From NCBI RefSeq assembly GCF_030719295.1, contig NZ_CP120997.1, positions 4,034,501 to 4,098,500 of the forward strand: a stretch of 64,000 bases of DNA. Reading direction: 5' to 3'. This document shows, piece after piece, positions 36,200 through 44,016 of the stretch. Every line of letters begins with the position of its first letter. Position 1 is the stretch's first letter. A program made the translations under genes and the position numbers. The DNA is from Streptomyces sp. Mut1. GTDB lineage: Bacteria; Actinomycetota; Actinomycetes; Streptomycetales; Streptomycetaceae. The notes beneath the pieces were generated by a model. It worked only from the letters and a program-made list of their open reading frames with translations. It searched no databases and was not told the origin of the DNA.

Positions 36200-36493
36200 T
36201 CAGAACGGGTAGTCGGCGATCACCCAGGTGGCGAACTCGCGCCACTGGCCGGCGGCCGCCTGATGGTCCGGATGCTCGACGTAGCGCTTCAGCGCGGCCT
36301 CGTCGGCGACGGCGGAGTTGATGGCGAAGTCGTACGCGATCGGCCGGTCCGTGATGTTCCAGGCGCACTCCCAGAACTCCAGCTCGGGGACCTTGCCCGC
36401 CAGGTCCCGGAACGCCTGGGCACCCGCCACGACCCGGGGATCGTCCCGCTCGACGCCGTCGTTCAGCTTGAACAGGACCAGATGGCGGATCAC
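36200..36493 (-). CDS. Dabb family (stress-responsive A/B barrel) protein
   Basis: A 97-residue single ferredoxin-like Dabb domain: MIRHLVLFKLNDG at the start, the central WNITDRP and YDFAINSAVADEAALKRYVEHPDHQ motif in pieces, and the terminal strand ATWVIADYPF. These dimeric barrels are often stress-linked and sit beside SigB-type sigma genes here. Natural function is unknown. Confidence 0.88.
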   Translation of the reverse strand: MIRHLVLFKLNDGVERDDPRVVAGAQAFRDLAGKVPELEFWECAWNITDRPIAYDFAINSAVADEAALKRYVEHPDHQAAAGQWREFATWVIADYPF

Positions 36494-36502
36494 GCGGTAC
36501 TC

Positions 36503-36667
36503 CTAATTGACCAGCTCGGACATGAAGTCGCCGACGCCCTTGGCGGCGTCCGAAACGCCCTCGAACCCTACTTGGACCAGATCCGCGGCCCGCTCCGGGG
36601 ACGTGATGATCGTGTAGAGCACGAACACGACAAGCACGTAGAGGGCTATCTTCCTCGCTTGCACCAT
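36503..36667 (-). CDS. Small single-TM protein
   Basis: A 54-residue protein. A basic start (MVQARK) leads to one hydrophobic helix (IALYVLVVFVLYTII), then an amphipathic tail that repeats small and acidic residues. ATG 36667 follows AGGGGCTG. It sits 9 nt upstream of the Dabb gene and is likely in its operon. Function unknown. Confidence 0.65.
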   Translation of the reverse strand: MVQARKIALYVLVVFVLYTIITSPERAADLVQVGFEGVSDAAKGVGDFMSELVN

Positions 36668-36971
36668 CAGCCCCTGACTCCCCTTCGCTCCCCTGTGCGG
36701 TCGGGCGAGTCTATCCGTACGCATGCCCGTATCCGCTGGCTGTTTGCGATCGCTTGCCGAGGACCGGGGTGCGTACGGGACCGCGGCTCGAGGACCAATG
36801 ACCCATTGATCGGGGCCCTTGGTCCGCTCACGTGGGGCCCGCGGCGCGCGACAATGGAGGTGAGCCCCGCGGGTCCGACGGATGCCGGGGGGCCGGGGAA
36901 CAGGGCCCTTCCGTGGGACCCATGCCGTGGCCTCCCCCGACCGCGGCAAGGACCGGCAGGACCTGTCTCCC
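36668..36971. promoter_or_regulatory. Intergenic region, no supported gene
   Basis: About 300 nt with no convincing frame; it should contain the promoter of the small TM-Dabb operon. No operator recognised. Confidence 0.3.
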
Positions 36972-37007
36972 GGGGAAGCGGCTTCGTCCCCCCGATGCCG
37001 CTTCCCC
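36972..37007 (-). terminator. Hairpin downstream of the DUF371-like gene
   Basis: Perfect 11-bp arms GGGGAAGCGGC and GCCGCTTCCCC with a 14-nt loop, beginning 18 nt after the stop of the minus-strand gene. No strong U-tract, as is common in Streptomyces. Confidence 0.65.
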
Positions 37008-37025
37008 TCTCCCTTCCTTACCGGC

Positions 37026-38153
37026 CTACTTCTCGGCCTGTTTCCTGGCCTTGTCGCCCAGCGCGTCGTAGAGGTCCCGCCTGCTGATCCCGAACGGGCG
37101 GAGCACCGTGCTCAACGTCCGGGCGGTGACCCCCTGTTCGACCAGGAGCGGGAGCAGGGGCCGCAGATCGACGTTCCACGCGGCCCGCTCCGGCGGTGCC
37201 AGGACGAACACGCCCTCGTCGTCGCTCCCGAACGACTCGACGGCCTCGGGGAGCGGCAGCCACGTCACCCCGTGCCCGAGGTCGGGCCGGCCGTCCGGAA
37301 CGGCGATCCGCCGCTCACCGAAGGACCCGGCCAGCACCTCGCCGAGCACCCCGAGGTCCGCGCCCGTCGTCCGGAACACCACGGGGACCGCCGCCGAACG
37401 CAGCAGGTCCGCGCAGGGTGCCCCGGCGAGCGCCCGCCGGTCGACCCGGCCGAGCCCGACCGCGGGAGCGACCGGCAGCCCCGCCGCCAGCAGCGCCGGT
37501 ACGGTCCCGGTCGCATCGCCCAGCACCTCGAACCGGGCCCCCAGCCCGGCCGCCTCGGCCAGCCACGCACCGGCCGCCTGGGAGCGGCCCTCCAGCGGGC
37601 CCGAGGTGACCGCCGCGACGACCCCGCCCTCGGCCAGGGCCGTCCGCGCGTCGTCCGGCACGCGCGCGGCGTCCAGGTCCACCGAGGCCGCCGCCGCCCG
37701 CCACAGCAGCCCGGTCCGCCCCTGCGGCTCCGGCTGGTCCCGGCGGTTCACGAGCACGAGCGGCTGACGCGGCCCCGCCTCGGTGAGCGTCAGGGTCACC
37801 TCGTTCGCCGGGTCGGCCAGCGCGGCGACGAACTCCGGGCCGAGCGCGCTCGCCACCAGCGTGCTGCGGACCGCGAAGGTGTCCGGCGAGCCGTGGTCGC
37901 TGCGCCTGAGGACCAGCCGGTCGGTCACCGCGTGGTGCGGGTTGACCACGGCGGTGCCGGTCGCCACGTGCGGCCCGGCCGCGAGCCGGACGGCGACCGG
38001 CCCGCGCAGCAGGGCCAGCTCCCGGCCGTCGAGGGCGGCGCCGACACCGATGACACAGGTCGCCCGGGGCGTGATGTCCTGCTCGCCGGTGATCTCCAGG
38101 GTCTTGGCGTGGGTCGCGCGGACGTTCTCGTGGCCCCTGGCGTGGATCTTCAT
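37026..38153 (-). CDS. DUF371-like N-terminal domain protein of unknown function
   Basis: A 375-residue protein. The first 130 residues (ARGHENVRATHAKTLEIT, then ITPRATCVIGVGA) match the DUF371 family, known mostly as stand-alone archaeal proteins of about 140 residues. The remaining 240 residues contain GLPVAPAVGLGRVDR and a Gly/Ala-rich middle that recalls tetrapyrrole methylase-type folds such as RsmI, but this is weak. The C-terminal 45 residues (LLVEQGVTARTLSTVL, FGISRRDLYDAL) look like an HTH-like helical cap. Its promoter is shared with the divergent methyltransferase gene. Confidence 0.65.
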   Translation of the reverse strand: MKIHARGHENVRATHAKTLEITGEQDITPRATCVIGVGAALDGRELALLRGPVAVRLAAGPHVATGTAVVNPHHAVTDRLVLRRSDHGSPDTFAVRSTLVASALGPEFVAALADPANEVTLTLTEAGPRQPLVLVNRRDQPEPQGRTGLLWRAAAASVDLDAARVPDDARTALAEGGVVAAVTSGPLEGRSQAAGAWLAEAAGLGARFEVLGDATGTVPALLAAGLPVAPAVGLGRVDRRALAGAPCADLLRSAAVPVVFRTTGADLGVLGEVLAGSFGERRIAVPDGRPDLGHGVTWLPLPEAVESFGSDDEGVFVLAPPERAAWNVDLRPLLPLLVEQGVTARTLSTVLRPFGISRRDLYDALGDKARKQAEK

Positions 38154-38270
38154 GGCCTACTCACGGCTAGGTGTGCTGTCCCGTTCTTCCGATTGGTCAT
38201 GGTAACCTGCGCGCCCTCTCGCGGAGTTAGCGGAGTTAACGGTATGCGGCGCCCGCGTAGACTCATCGGC

Positions 38271-38765
38271 ATGTTCGAACATCTCCGCCATAAGCCGGGC
38301 TCTTCCTTGCTCCGTAAGCGTGAGCTCGTCATCGCTTGCTCGGCATTCCGCAGCCGCGTCAATCTGTCGAGTGTGGTGCGCACGGCGGGATGCTGCGGAG
38401 TGGAGAAGATCATCGCGTGCGGCAACGCGAAACTCGACCCGAAGATCGCCCGGGACGGTGCCGAGCACGTCGAGATCGAAATGCGCAGGAGCCTTCCTCC
38501 GGTACTGAAGAAGATGCGCGAGGACGGTTACACGATCATCGCGCTCGAACAGGCCACGCATTCCAAGAGCCTGCACGAGATCAGCTTCCCCCGTAAGTCG
38601 GTCATCGTCCTCGGGAACGAGCGCACCGGCCTCAAGGAGGACGAACTCGCGTGCGTGGACGAGTGCGTGGAAATCCCGGTCTGGGGCTTCCCGCACAGCT
38701 ACAACGTCGCGACGGCCGGCGCCATGGCCATGTACGAGTACTGCAAGCAGTTCCCGACCGGCTGA
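38271..38765 (+). CDS. TrmH/SpoU-family RNA 2'-O-methyltransferase
   Basis: A 164-residue SPOUT methyltransferase. Motif 1 is in FRSRVNLSSVVRTAGCCG, motif 2 is GNERTGL, and motif 3 is IPVWGFPHSYNVATAGAMAMYE, which varies from the usual SLNVSVA pattern. It has no N-terminal extension, like TrmL-type proteins. No ribosome site precedes ATG 38271; a TAGACT -10-like box lies 8 nt upstream, so the message may be leaderless. RNA target unknown. Confidence 0.85.
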   Translation: MFEHLRHKPGSSLLRKRELVIACSAFRSRVNLSSVVRTAGCCGVEKIIACGNAKLDPKIARDGAEHVEIEMRRSLPPVLKKMREDGYTIIALEQATHSKSLHEISFPRKSVIVLGNERTGLKEDELACVDECVEIPVWGFPHSYNVATAGAMAMYEYCKQFPTG

Positions 38766-38781
38766 CGCCCGCCCCGGCGGT

Positions 38782-39468
38782 TCACTGCCCGGCTTCGGCG
38801 GGCCCCTCCGCGTCCGCCCCGGCCGCGACGGCCGTCAGCGTGGCGATGACCTCGGTGCTGGCCGCGTCCAGCCTGCGGGCCCACGACGACGAGACCGCCG
38901 CCGCCTCCTCGGCCCTGGTGAGCTGGAAATCGGTGACCTTCCACCCGCACGCGAGGGCTTTCGCGGACAGCACCTCGTCCACGTACGGGCGGGTCAGTTC
39001 CGGAAGGCCCTGGATGTCGCGGGGCACCGGTTCGCGCCAGATGCTGGTGCCGACCGTCGCGGTGAGCGGCGCATTCGGCTTGGCCACCGACCGCAGCCCG
39101 CTCCAGATGTCCTCGTCCCCGCGCACCAGGCCGTGGAGCAATTTCCCCCAGGGCATCAGGACCAGCAATTCATCGGCGGCCCCCAGCAGCTCGTCCGGGG
39201 CGTTCTCGACCGAGGAATTCACCAGCAGCAGATTCGGTACGCCGCCCTTGGCGGGCTTCCGCCGGCTGCGAATGCTCGTCTGTGTCATCCGCTGCCACGC
39301 CGGGTCCACTCCCACGACCAGCCAGGAGGGATTCTCCTTGGCGATGCGGTAGGACGCCCGTGCGTCGCCCGTCCCGACGTCCACGACGACCCGGGAGCTT
39401 GCCTCGACCAGCTGCTGGAATTCCCCGTCGGAGGCCTTTTCCAGCTTCTTGCCTCGCACGATCTGCAT
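38782..39468 (-). CDS. KamB-like 16S rRNA (adenine1408-N1)-methyltransferase homologue
   Basis: A 228-residue class I SAM methyltransferase. The SAM motif is VVVDVGTGDARASY (about 28-40), followed by NPSWLVVGVDP, KPAKGGVPNLL, LLVLMPWGKLLHG (Trp107) and SSSWARRL (Trp196). These closely follow KamB, the aminoglycoside-resistance enzyme, including the two tryptophans that stack on A1408. It is not in an aminoglycoside cluster here. It may give intrinsic kanamycin/apramycin-type resistance or be a housekeeping or weakly active member. ATG 39468 is the likely start. Confidence 0.8.
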   Translation of the reverse strand: MQIVRGKKLEKASDGEFQQLVEASSRVVVDVGTGDARASYRIAKENPSWLVVGVDPAWQRMTQTSIRSRRKPAKGGVPNLLLVNSSVENAPDELLGAADELLVLMPWGKLLHGLVRGDEDIWSGLRSVAKPNAPLTATVGTSIWREPVPRDIQGLPELTRPYVDEVLSAKALACGWKVTDFQLTRAEEAAAVSSSWARRLDAASTEVIATLTAVAAGADAEGPAEAGQ

Positions 39469-39610
39469 CACGGCCAGTGCTTTCTTGTCGTGGCTCCGCA
39501 AGCGTTCACCCGCGCCGAGCCGTCTGTCTCGTACGGACCGCGCGGCGACGGCCGGCCCGTGCGCCGCCCCGGGCATGATCCCCCAGCGCCGGTCCCCTTG
39601 ACCAACCGGC

Positions 39611-39638
39611 TCCGGGCGCCCGGCATCCGGCGCCCGGA
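39611..39638. repeat. GC-rich hairpin downstream of tRNA-Ser
   Basis: Perfect 10-bp arms TCCGGGCGCC and GGCGCCCGGA with an 8-nt loop, between the tRNA terminator and the methyltransferase gene. May back up termination. Confidence 0.5.
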
Positions 39639-39646
39639 CACACGCA

Positions 39647-39686
39647 AAACCGCCCCCGACCCGTTCGCACGGTTCGGAGGCGGTTT
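39647..39686 (-). terminator. Terminator of tRNA-Ser
   Basis: AAACCGCC pairs with GGCGGTTT and the stem extends inward with two mismatches around a 6-nt loop; on the minus strand it ends with TTTTGCG. It begins 7 nt after the tRNA CCA. Confidence 0.75.
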
Positions 39687-39692
39687 CTCTGC

Positions 39693-39780
39693 TGGCGGTA
39701 GCGGTGGGATTTGAACCCACGGTGAGTTTCCCCACACTCGCTTTCGAGGCGAGCTCCTTCGGCCGCTCGGACACGCTACC
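39693..39780 (-). tRNA. tRNA-Ser (anticodon CGA)
   Basis: On the minus strand: acceptor stem GGTAGCG/CGCTACC, D arm GAGCGGCCGAAGGAG, anticodon stem-loop CTCGCCTCGAAAGCGAG giving CGA, a long variable arm typical of class II serine tRNA, T arm GTGGGTTCAAATCCCAC, discriminator G and an encoded CCA (39693-39695). Confidence 0.96.
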
Positions 39781-39857
39781 GAGAGAGAGCTTAGACCATG
39801 TCGGCCGTCCGCCGAAATCCGATACCGGACAGCACTTCGCGGACGGCCCGGGGCAGG

Positions 39858-40358
39858 TCAGCGGTCGCGGAAGAAGGCCGTCAGCAGGGCCGCGCAGTCG
39901 GCTTCCAGGACGCCGGGGATCACCTCGGGCCGGTGGTTGAGGCGCCGGTCGCGCACGAGGTCCCAGAGCGAGCCGGCGGCGCCCGCCTTCTCGTCCCGCG
40001 CCCCGTAGACCACCCGTCCCACCCGGGCCTGCACCAGGGCGCCCGCGCACATCGTGCAGGGCTCCAGGGTGACGACCAGGGTGCAGCCGGACAGCCGCCA
40101 TTCACCGAGCGCGGCGGCGGCCCGGCGCAGCGCCAGGACCTCGGCGTGCGCGGTCGGGTCGCCGGTCGCCTCGCGTTCGTTGTGGCCCGTGGAGAGCGGC
40201 GCCCCGTCCGGGCCGAGGACGACGGCGCCGACCGGTACGTCACCGGTCGCCGCCGCGTGGTCCGCCTCGGCCAGGGCGCGGCGCATGGCCGCCCGCCACG
40301 GGTCCCGCACCGGATCGTGCGGGTGGTTCGGGTCGTACGGGTGGGGTGCTTCGGTCAC
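39858..40358 (-). CDS. tadA: tRNA adenosine(34) deaminase
   Basis: A 166-residue zinc deaminase that converts A34 to inosine in tRNA-Arg(ACG). The active site is TAHAEVLAL (zinc His and catalytic Glu) and EPCTMCAGAL (zinc cysteines). An N-terminal His/Pro-rich extension precedes the domain. The next gene upstream encodes the actinobacterial TadA-associated protein, with 9 nt between stop and start. ATG 40358 fits. Confidence 0.93.
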   Translation of the reverse strand: MTEAPHPYDPNHPHDPVRDPWRAAMRRALAEADHAAATGDVPVGAVVLGPDGAPLSTGHNEREATGDPTAHAEVLALRRAAAALGEWRLSGCTLVVTLEPCTMCAGALVQARVGRVVYGARDEKAGAAGSLWDLVRDRRLNHRPEVIPGVLEADCAALLTAFFRDR

Positions 40359-40367
40359 CCGCGGACC

Positions 40368-40919
40368 CTAACGGACGGTCTCCAGGACCTCGGCCGCTCC
40401 CAGCGCGTCCGCGATCTCCGCCAGGGCGTCCGTCCGCAGCATCAGCAGCTCGGCCTCGGGGAGCCCGAGGTCGGACAGCACTCCGGTGTCACCGACCGGA
40501 CCGGCCGGGACGACACCGGCGCCCGGCCCGTCCTCGTCGTCATCGTTGTTGTTGTCGGCAGTGTGCGGCTCGCCGTCCTCCGTACCGTCGAGGCCGACGA
40601 GCTCCTCAAGGGCGGCGATCGTGTCCTCGGCCCCTGGTTCGCGGCCGAGCAGCTCATCGGTGAGCAGGATCTCCCCGTACGAGGAGCGTGAGGCGGCGGA
40701 GGCGTCCGAGATGTAGATCCGGGGGTCCTCCTCACCATCGACCCGGACGACGCCGAACCAGGCGTCCTCCTGCTCGATGAATACGAGCACCGTGTCCTCG
40801 TCGACCGAGGCCTCACGGGCCAGATCCGTCAGGTCGGACAAGGTCTCCACATCGTCGAGCTCCGTGTCGCTCGCTTCCCACCCGTCTTCGGTGCGCGCGA
40901 GCAGTGCGGCGAAGTACAC
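40368..40919 (-). CDS. tRNA adenosine deaminase-associated protein
   Basis: A 183-residue acidic protein found beside tadA in actinobacteria. It starts [18 protein letters not shown] from GTG 40919, with GGGAGAG 5 nt upstream. An Asp/Asn-rich low-complexity stretch ([13 protein letters not shown]) lies near residue 125. Its biochemical role is not established; adjacency implies a link to TadA. Confidence 0.85.
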   Translation of the reverse strand: MYFAALLARTEDGWEASDTELDDVETLSDLTDLAREASVDEDTVLVFIEQEDAWFGVVRVDGEEDPRIYISDASAASRSSYGEILLTDELLGREPGAEDTIAALEELVGLDGTEDGEPHTADNNNDDDEDGPGAGVVPAGPVGDTGVLSDLGLPEAELLMLRTDALAEIADALGAAEVLETVR

Positions 40920-41110
40920 CGTGACTCTCCCACTGGTCTCGGGGCCAAGGGCCGGTCCGGCGGGAGGGCAGTCGGTGGTCCGGCTGCCCCTGTGTCCCGC
41001 CCATCGGAATCGTGGCAGAAACCATGGCCTCGCGAGAGCAGTTCGGCCGTTGAGTCGGCCATCAGTTCTCCCGGCCACCGTCACCAGGGGGTTTTCCGCA
41101 GGCCGGAGGG

Positions 41111-41383
41111 CTACCAGCGGAACGTGCGCATCCGCATCGCCTGGCGCATTCGGGCGGCTTTGACACGGCGTGGCTGGACCCGGTCGCGCAGCGCCTTCGC
41201 CTCATGGAGCTCGCGGAGGAACTGGGCGCGTCGCCGGCGGCGCTGTGCGTCGGTCTCCGGCTCGTCCGGCGCGTCCGGCGTGTCCCCGGAGGCCCTGCCC
41301 GGCTCCTCGGCGCTCTGCGTCCCGTCGGCCATCGGCTCGTCACCCCCAAGGCTGGCTACGTCGCTGGGTCCGTACGCCACCAC
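41111..41383 (-). CDS. Small basic hypothetical protein
   Basis: A 90-residue protein. The first half is acidic and Pro/Asp/Glu-rich, the second is strongly basic and helical ([21 protein letters not shown] in two parts, ending MRMRTFRW). GTG 41383 (or 41380) follows a strong GGAGGGAAG. It diverges from upp and the two starts are only 65 nt apart. A nucleic-acid-binding role is possible but unproven. Confidence 0.6.
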   Translation of the reverse strand: MVAYGPSDVASLGGDEPMADGTQSAEEPGRASGDTPDAPDEPETDAQRRRRRAQFLRELHEAKALRDRVQPRRVKAARMRQAMRMRTFRW

Positions 41384-41447
41384 CTTCCCTCCGAACGTGC
41401 GGATGATGCCAGCGCACGGGTACGGGAGCCGCGGCTACTGTGGAGTC

Positions 41448-42083
41448 ATGCGGATCCACGTCGTCGACCACCCGCTGGTCGCGCACAAACTCACCACCCT
41501 GCGCGACAAGCGCACCGACTCCCCGACCTTCCGGCGCCTCGCCGACGAGCTGGTGACCCTGCTCGCGTACGAGGCCACCCGCGATGTGCGCACTGAACAG
41601 GTCGACATCGAGACCCCGGTGACACCCACCACCGGCGTGAAGCTGTCGCACCCCCGCCCCCTGGTCGTGCCGATCCTGCGGGCCGGTCTCGGCATGCTCG
41701 ACGGCATGGTCCGGCTGCTGCCGACCGCCGAGGTGGGCTTCCTCGGCATGATCCGCGACGAGGAGACGCTCCAGGCGTCCACCTACGCGAGCCGGATGCC
41801 GGACGACCTCTCCGGCCGCCAGGTGTACGTCCTGGACCCGATGCTGGCCACGGGCGGCACGCTCGTCGCGGCCATCCGGGAGCTGATCAAGCGCGGTGCG
41901 GACGACGTCACCGCGGTCGTGCTCCTCGCGGCCCCCGAGGGCGTCGAGGTGATGGAGCGCGAGCTCGCCGGGACCCCGGTGACCGTGGTCACCGCCTCGG
42001 TCGACGAGCGGCTCAACGAGAACGGCTACATCGTGCCGGGCCTCGGCGACGCGGGCGACCGCATGTACGGCACCGCCGACTAG
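41448..42083 (+). CDS. upp: Uracil phosphoribosyltransferase
   Basis: A 211-residue UPRTase converting uracil and PRPP to UMP in pyrimidine salvage. The PRPP-binding loop is [11 protein letters not shown], the uracil-binding end has [17 protein letters not shown], and [13 protein letters not shown] is in the middle. Length is standard. The start ATG 41448 has only a weak GGAG 5 nt upstream. Confidence 0.96.
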   Translation: MRIHVVDHPLVAHKLTTLRDKRTDSPTFRRLADELVTLLAYEATRDVRTEQVDIETPVTPTTGVKLSHPRPLVVPILRAGLGMLDGMVRLLPTAEVGFLGMIRDEETLQASTYASRMPDDLSGRQVYVLDPMLATGGTLVAAIRELIKRGADDVTAVVLLAAPEGVEVMERELAGTPVTVVTASVDERLNENGYIVPGLGDAGDRMYGTAD

Positions 42084-42132
42084 GTCCCGCAGGTCCCATT
42101 TGATCCACCCGGGCCGCGCCCCGGCGGTGTCC

Positions 42133-42750
42133 TCAGCAGGAGGACGGCGCCGGGGCCGGCTTCGTCAGGGCGGTCAGCGCGGAGGCGGCGGCCTGCGGCT
42201 TGCTGAACGCCTTGAACTGCGTCCCGATGATCAGGTCGACCTCCCCGTTCTTCCGGGTGTCGGTCTTGGTCAGGGCCCCCGGCAACTGGGTCCCGAGCAC
42301 CGGGAACGATCCGTCGACGGCGGCCGGGGCGCCCAGCAGGAGTCCTGGCCCCGGGACCTTCTTGTCGTAGGCGGCGGTGGCGTTCCCCACCTCGCCGATC
42401 TTGAAACCGCGCTTCTTCAGCTCATCGGCGGCCGCCTTGGCGAGACCGCTGCGCGGGGTCGCGTTGTAGACGTTGACCGTGATCTTCGCGGGCCGCGGCA
42501 GCACCTTGGCGGGCGCCGAGGGCTTCGGCGACGGGCACTGCGTGCGATCGGCGGCGCTGGCCGTCTTGTCGCCGCCCGTGAAGACATCGATGAGCTGCAG
42601 CGTGCCCCATCCGGCCAGCCCGAGGGCGACCACGGAGGCGATGGCGGCGAGGACCAGTCTGCTGCGGCGGCGGGGGCGCCGCATACGGGGGTACTTGTCA
42701 CCCGTGATGCGGTACTTTCCGCCCATGCCTGGGGGAGTGAGCATGCTCAT
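42133..42750 (-). CDS. LytR C-terminal domain (LytR_C) membrane protein
   Basis: A 205-residue protein. A basic cytoplasmic start (RRPRRRSR) leads to one membrane helix (about 36-56), then an outer Pro/Ser linker and a LytR_C domain (ITVNVYNATPRSGLA, then AADELKKRGFKIG). It lacks the catalytic LytR-CpsA-Psr domain, so it is not itself a wall-polymer ligase and may act beside one. ATG 42750 or 42744 could start it. Confidence 0.83.
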   Translation of the reverse strand: MSMLTPPGMGGKYRITGDKYPRMRRPRRRSRLVLAAIASVVALGLAGWGTLQLIDVFTGGDKTASAADRTQCPSPKPSAPAKVLPRPAKITVNVYNATPRSGLAKAAADELKKRGFKIGEVGNATAAYDKKVPGPGLLLGAPAAVDGSFPVLGTQLPGALTKTDTRKNGEVDLIIGTQFKAFSKPQAAASALTALTKPAPAPSSC

Positions 42751-42860
42751 GGGCGCAGCGTAGTGCGACCCGGTGATGATGCCTACTAAATGATCAATCG
42801 ATCGCACCCGTCCGGGTGGGAAAACACCCGAACGAACCCCGTACGGGCCGGGCGCGTGTG

Positions 42861-43157
42861 CTAACCGAGTTCGAGCACGCGGGCGTGCAGCACCTGGCGC
42901 TGCTGGAGCGCGGCACGGACCGCGCGGTGCAGCCCGTCCTCCAGATAGAGGTCGCCCTGCCACTTCACGACGTGCGCGAACAGGTCGCCGTAGAACGTGG
43001 AGTCCTCGGCGAGGAGGGTTTCGAGGTCCAGCTGGCCCTTGGTGGTCACGAGCTGGTCCAGGCGGACCGGGCGCGGCGCGACGTCCGCCCACTGCCGGGT
43101 GCTTTCCCGGCCGTGGGCGGGATAAGGCTGCCCATTTCCGATGCGCTTGAAGATCAC
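42861..43157 (-). CDS. Small conserved protein with ParB-like DGLHR motif
   Basis: A 98-residue protein. The C-terminal half (VRLDQLVTTKGQL, then WQGDLYLEDGLHRAVRAAL, then LHARVLEL) recalls the ParB/sulfiredoxin-type D-G-x-H-R nucleotide-binding motif. No toxin gene is adjacent, so an antitoxin role is only a guess. It lies between LytR_C and HhH-GPD genes, all on the minus strand. Confidence 0.6.
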   Translation of the reverse strand: MIFKRIGNGQPYPAHGRESTRQWADVAPRPVRLDQLVTTKGQLDLETLLAEDSTFYGDLFAHVVKWQGDLYLEDGLHRAVRAALQQRQVLHARVLELG

Positions 43158-43285
43158 ACGGAAAGCCTACCGGGCAAGGGCCACCGCCCGCAGCCATGGG
43201 CGCCACCGCACTGCGGGCAGCGACGCCACACAACAACGGCATATAGGACCGCATTCCGGAATTGCGGGGAGGGGCGGGCCGTCGC

Positions 43286-43906
43286 TCACCGGATCTTCGC
43301 CGCCGCCTTCGCGGCCTTGGCGGCCTGTTTGGCCTCCTGCTTGTACGCGCGGACCTCGGCGAGCGACTCCGGTCCGGTGATGTCGGCGACCGACCGGTGC
43401 GAGCCCTCCTCCCCGTACGGCCCCGCCGCCTCCCGCCAGCCCGGCGGCCGGACACCGAACTGCTTGCCCAGCAGGGCGAGGAAGATCTGCGCCTTCTGCG
43501 TGCCGAACCCGGGCAGCGCGTTGAGGCGCCTGCGCAGCTCCGCCCCGGTCGCGGCGTCGCGCCACACCGCCGCCGCGTCACCGTCGTACTGCGCCACCAG
43601 GAACTGGCACAGCTGTTGCACCCGCTTGGCCATCGAGCCGGGGTAGCGGTGCAGCGCGGGTTTGGTGGTGAACAGTTCGGTGAACGCCTCCGGGGCGTAC
43701 GTGGCGATCTCGTGCGCGTCCAGATCGTCCTTTCCCATGCGCTGCGCGAGGGCGTACGGCCCGGCGAACGCCCACTCCATCGGCACTTGCTGATCCAGCA
43801 GCATGCCCACCAGGGCGGCGAGCGGACTGCGTGCGAGAAGCTTGTCCGCCGCCGGCTCCTGGGCGATCCGGAGGGTGATGTCTCGGCCTGCGTCGCTGTT
43901 GGTCAT
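43286..43906 (-). CDS. HhH-GPD base-excision-repair family protein
   Basis: A 206-residue protein of the HhH-GPD DNA glycosylase superfamily. The hairpin LNALPGFGTQKAQIFLALL (about 125-145) is the DNA-binding HhH, preceded by LVGMLLDQQVPMEWA as in AlkA/Nth-type glycosylases. The usual catalytic aspartate region is not obvious; the tail is Lys/Ala-rich. ATG 43906 or, 12 nt upstream, 43918. Confidence 0.82.
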   Translation of the reverse strand: MTNSDAGRDITLRIAQEPAADKLLARSPLAALVGMLLDQQVPMEWAFAGPYALAQRMGKDDLDAHEIATYAPEAFTELFTTKPALHRYPGSMAKRVQQLCQFLVAQYDGDAAAVWRDAATGAELRRRLNALPGFGTQKAQIFLALLGKQFGVRPPGWREAAGPYGEEGSHRSVADITGPESLAEVRAYKQEAKQAAKAAKAAAKIR

Positions 43907-44016
43907 GGGCCGAATCATGGCGAGCACGGGAGGCGACGGCCAGCACAACCACCGCCGACGGACCGGTTTGCAGCCGTTTGCCGCTGTGCCGGTCACCCTC
44001 GGCCGGCGACGGGCGT

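Noticed and set aside
39693..39780. The tRNA-Ser as an integration (att) site
   Set aside because: No integrase gene and no duplicate of the tRNA 3' end is seen nearby.
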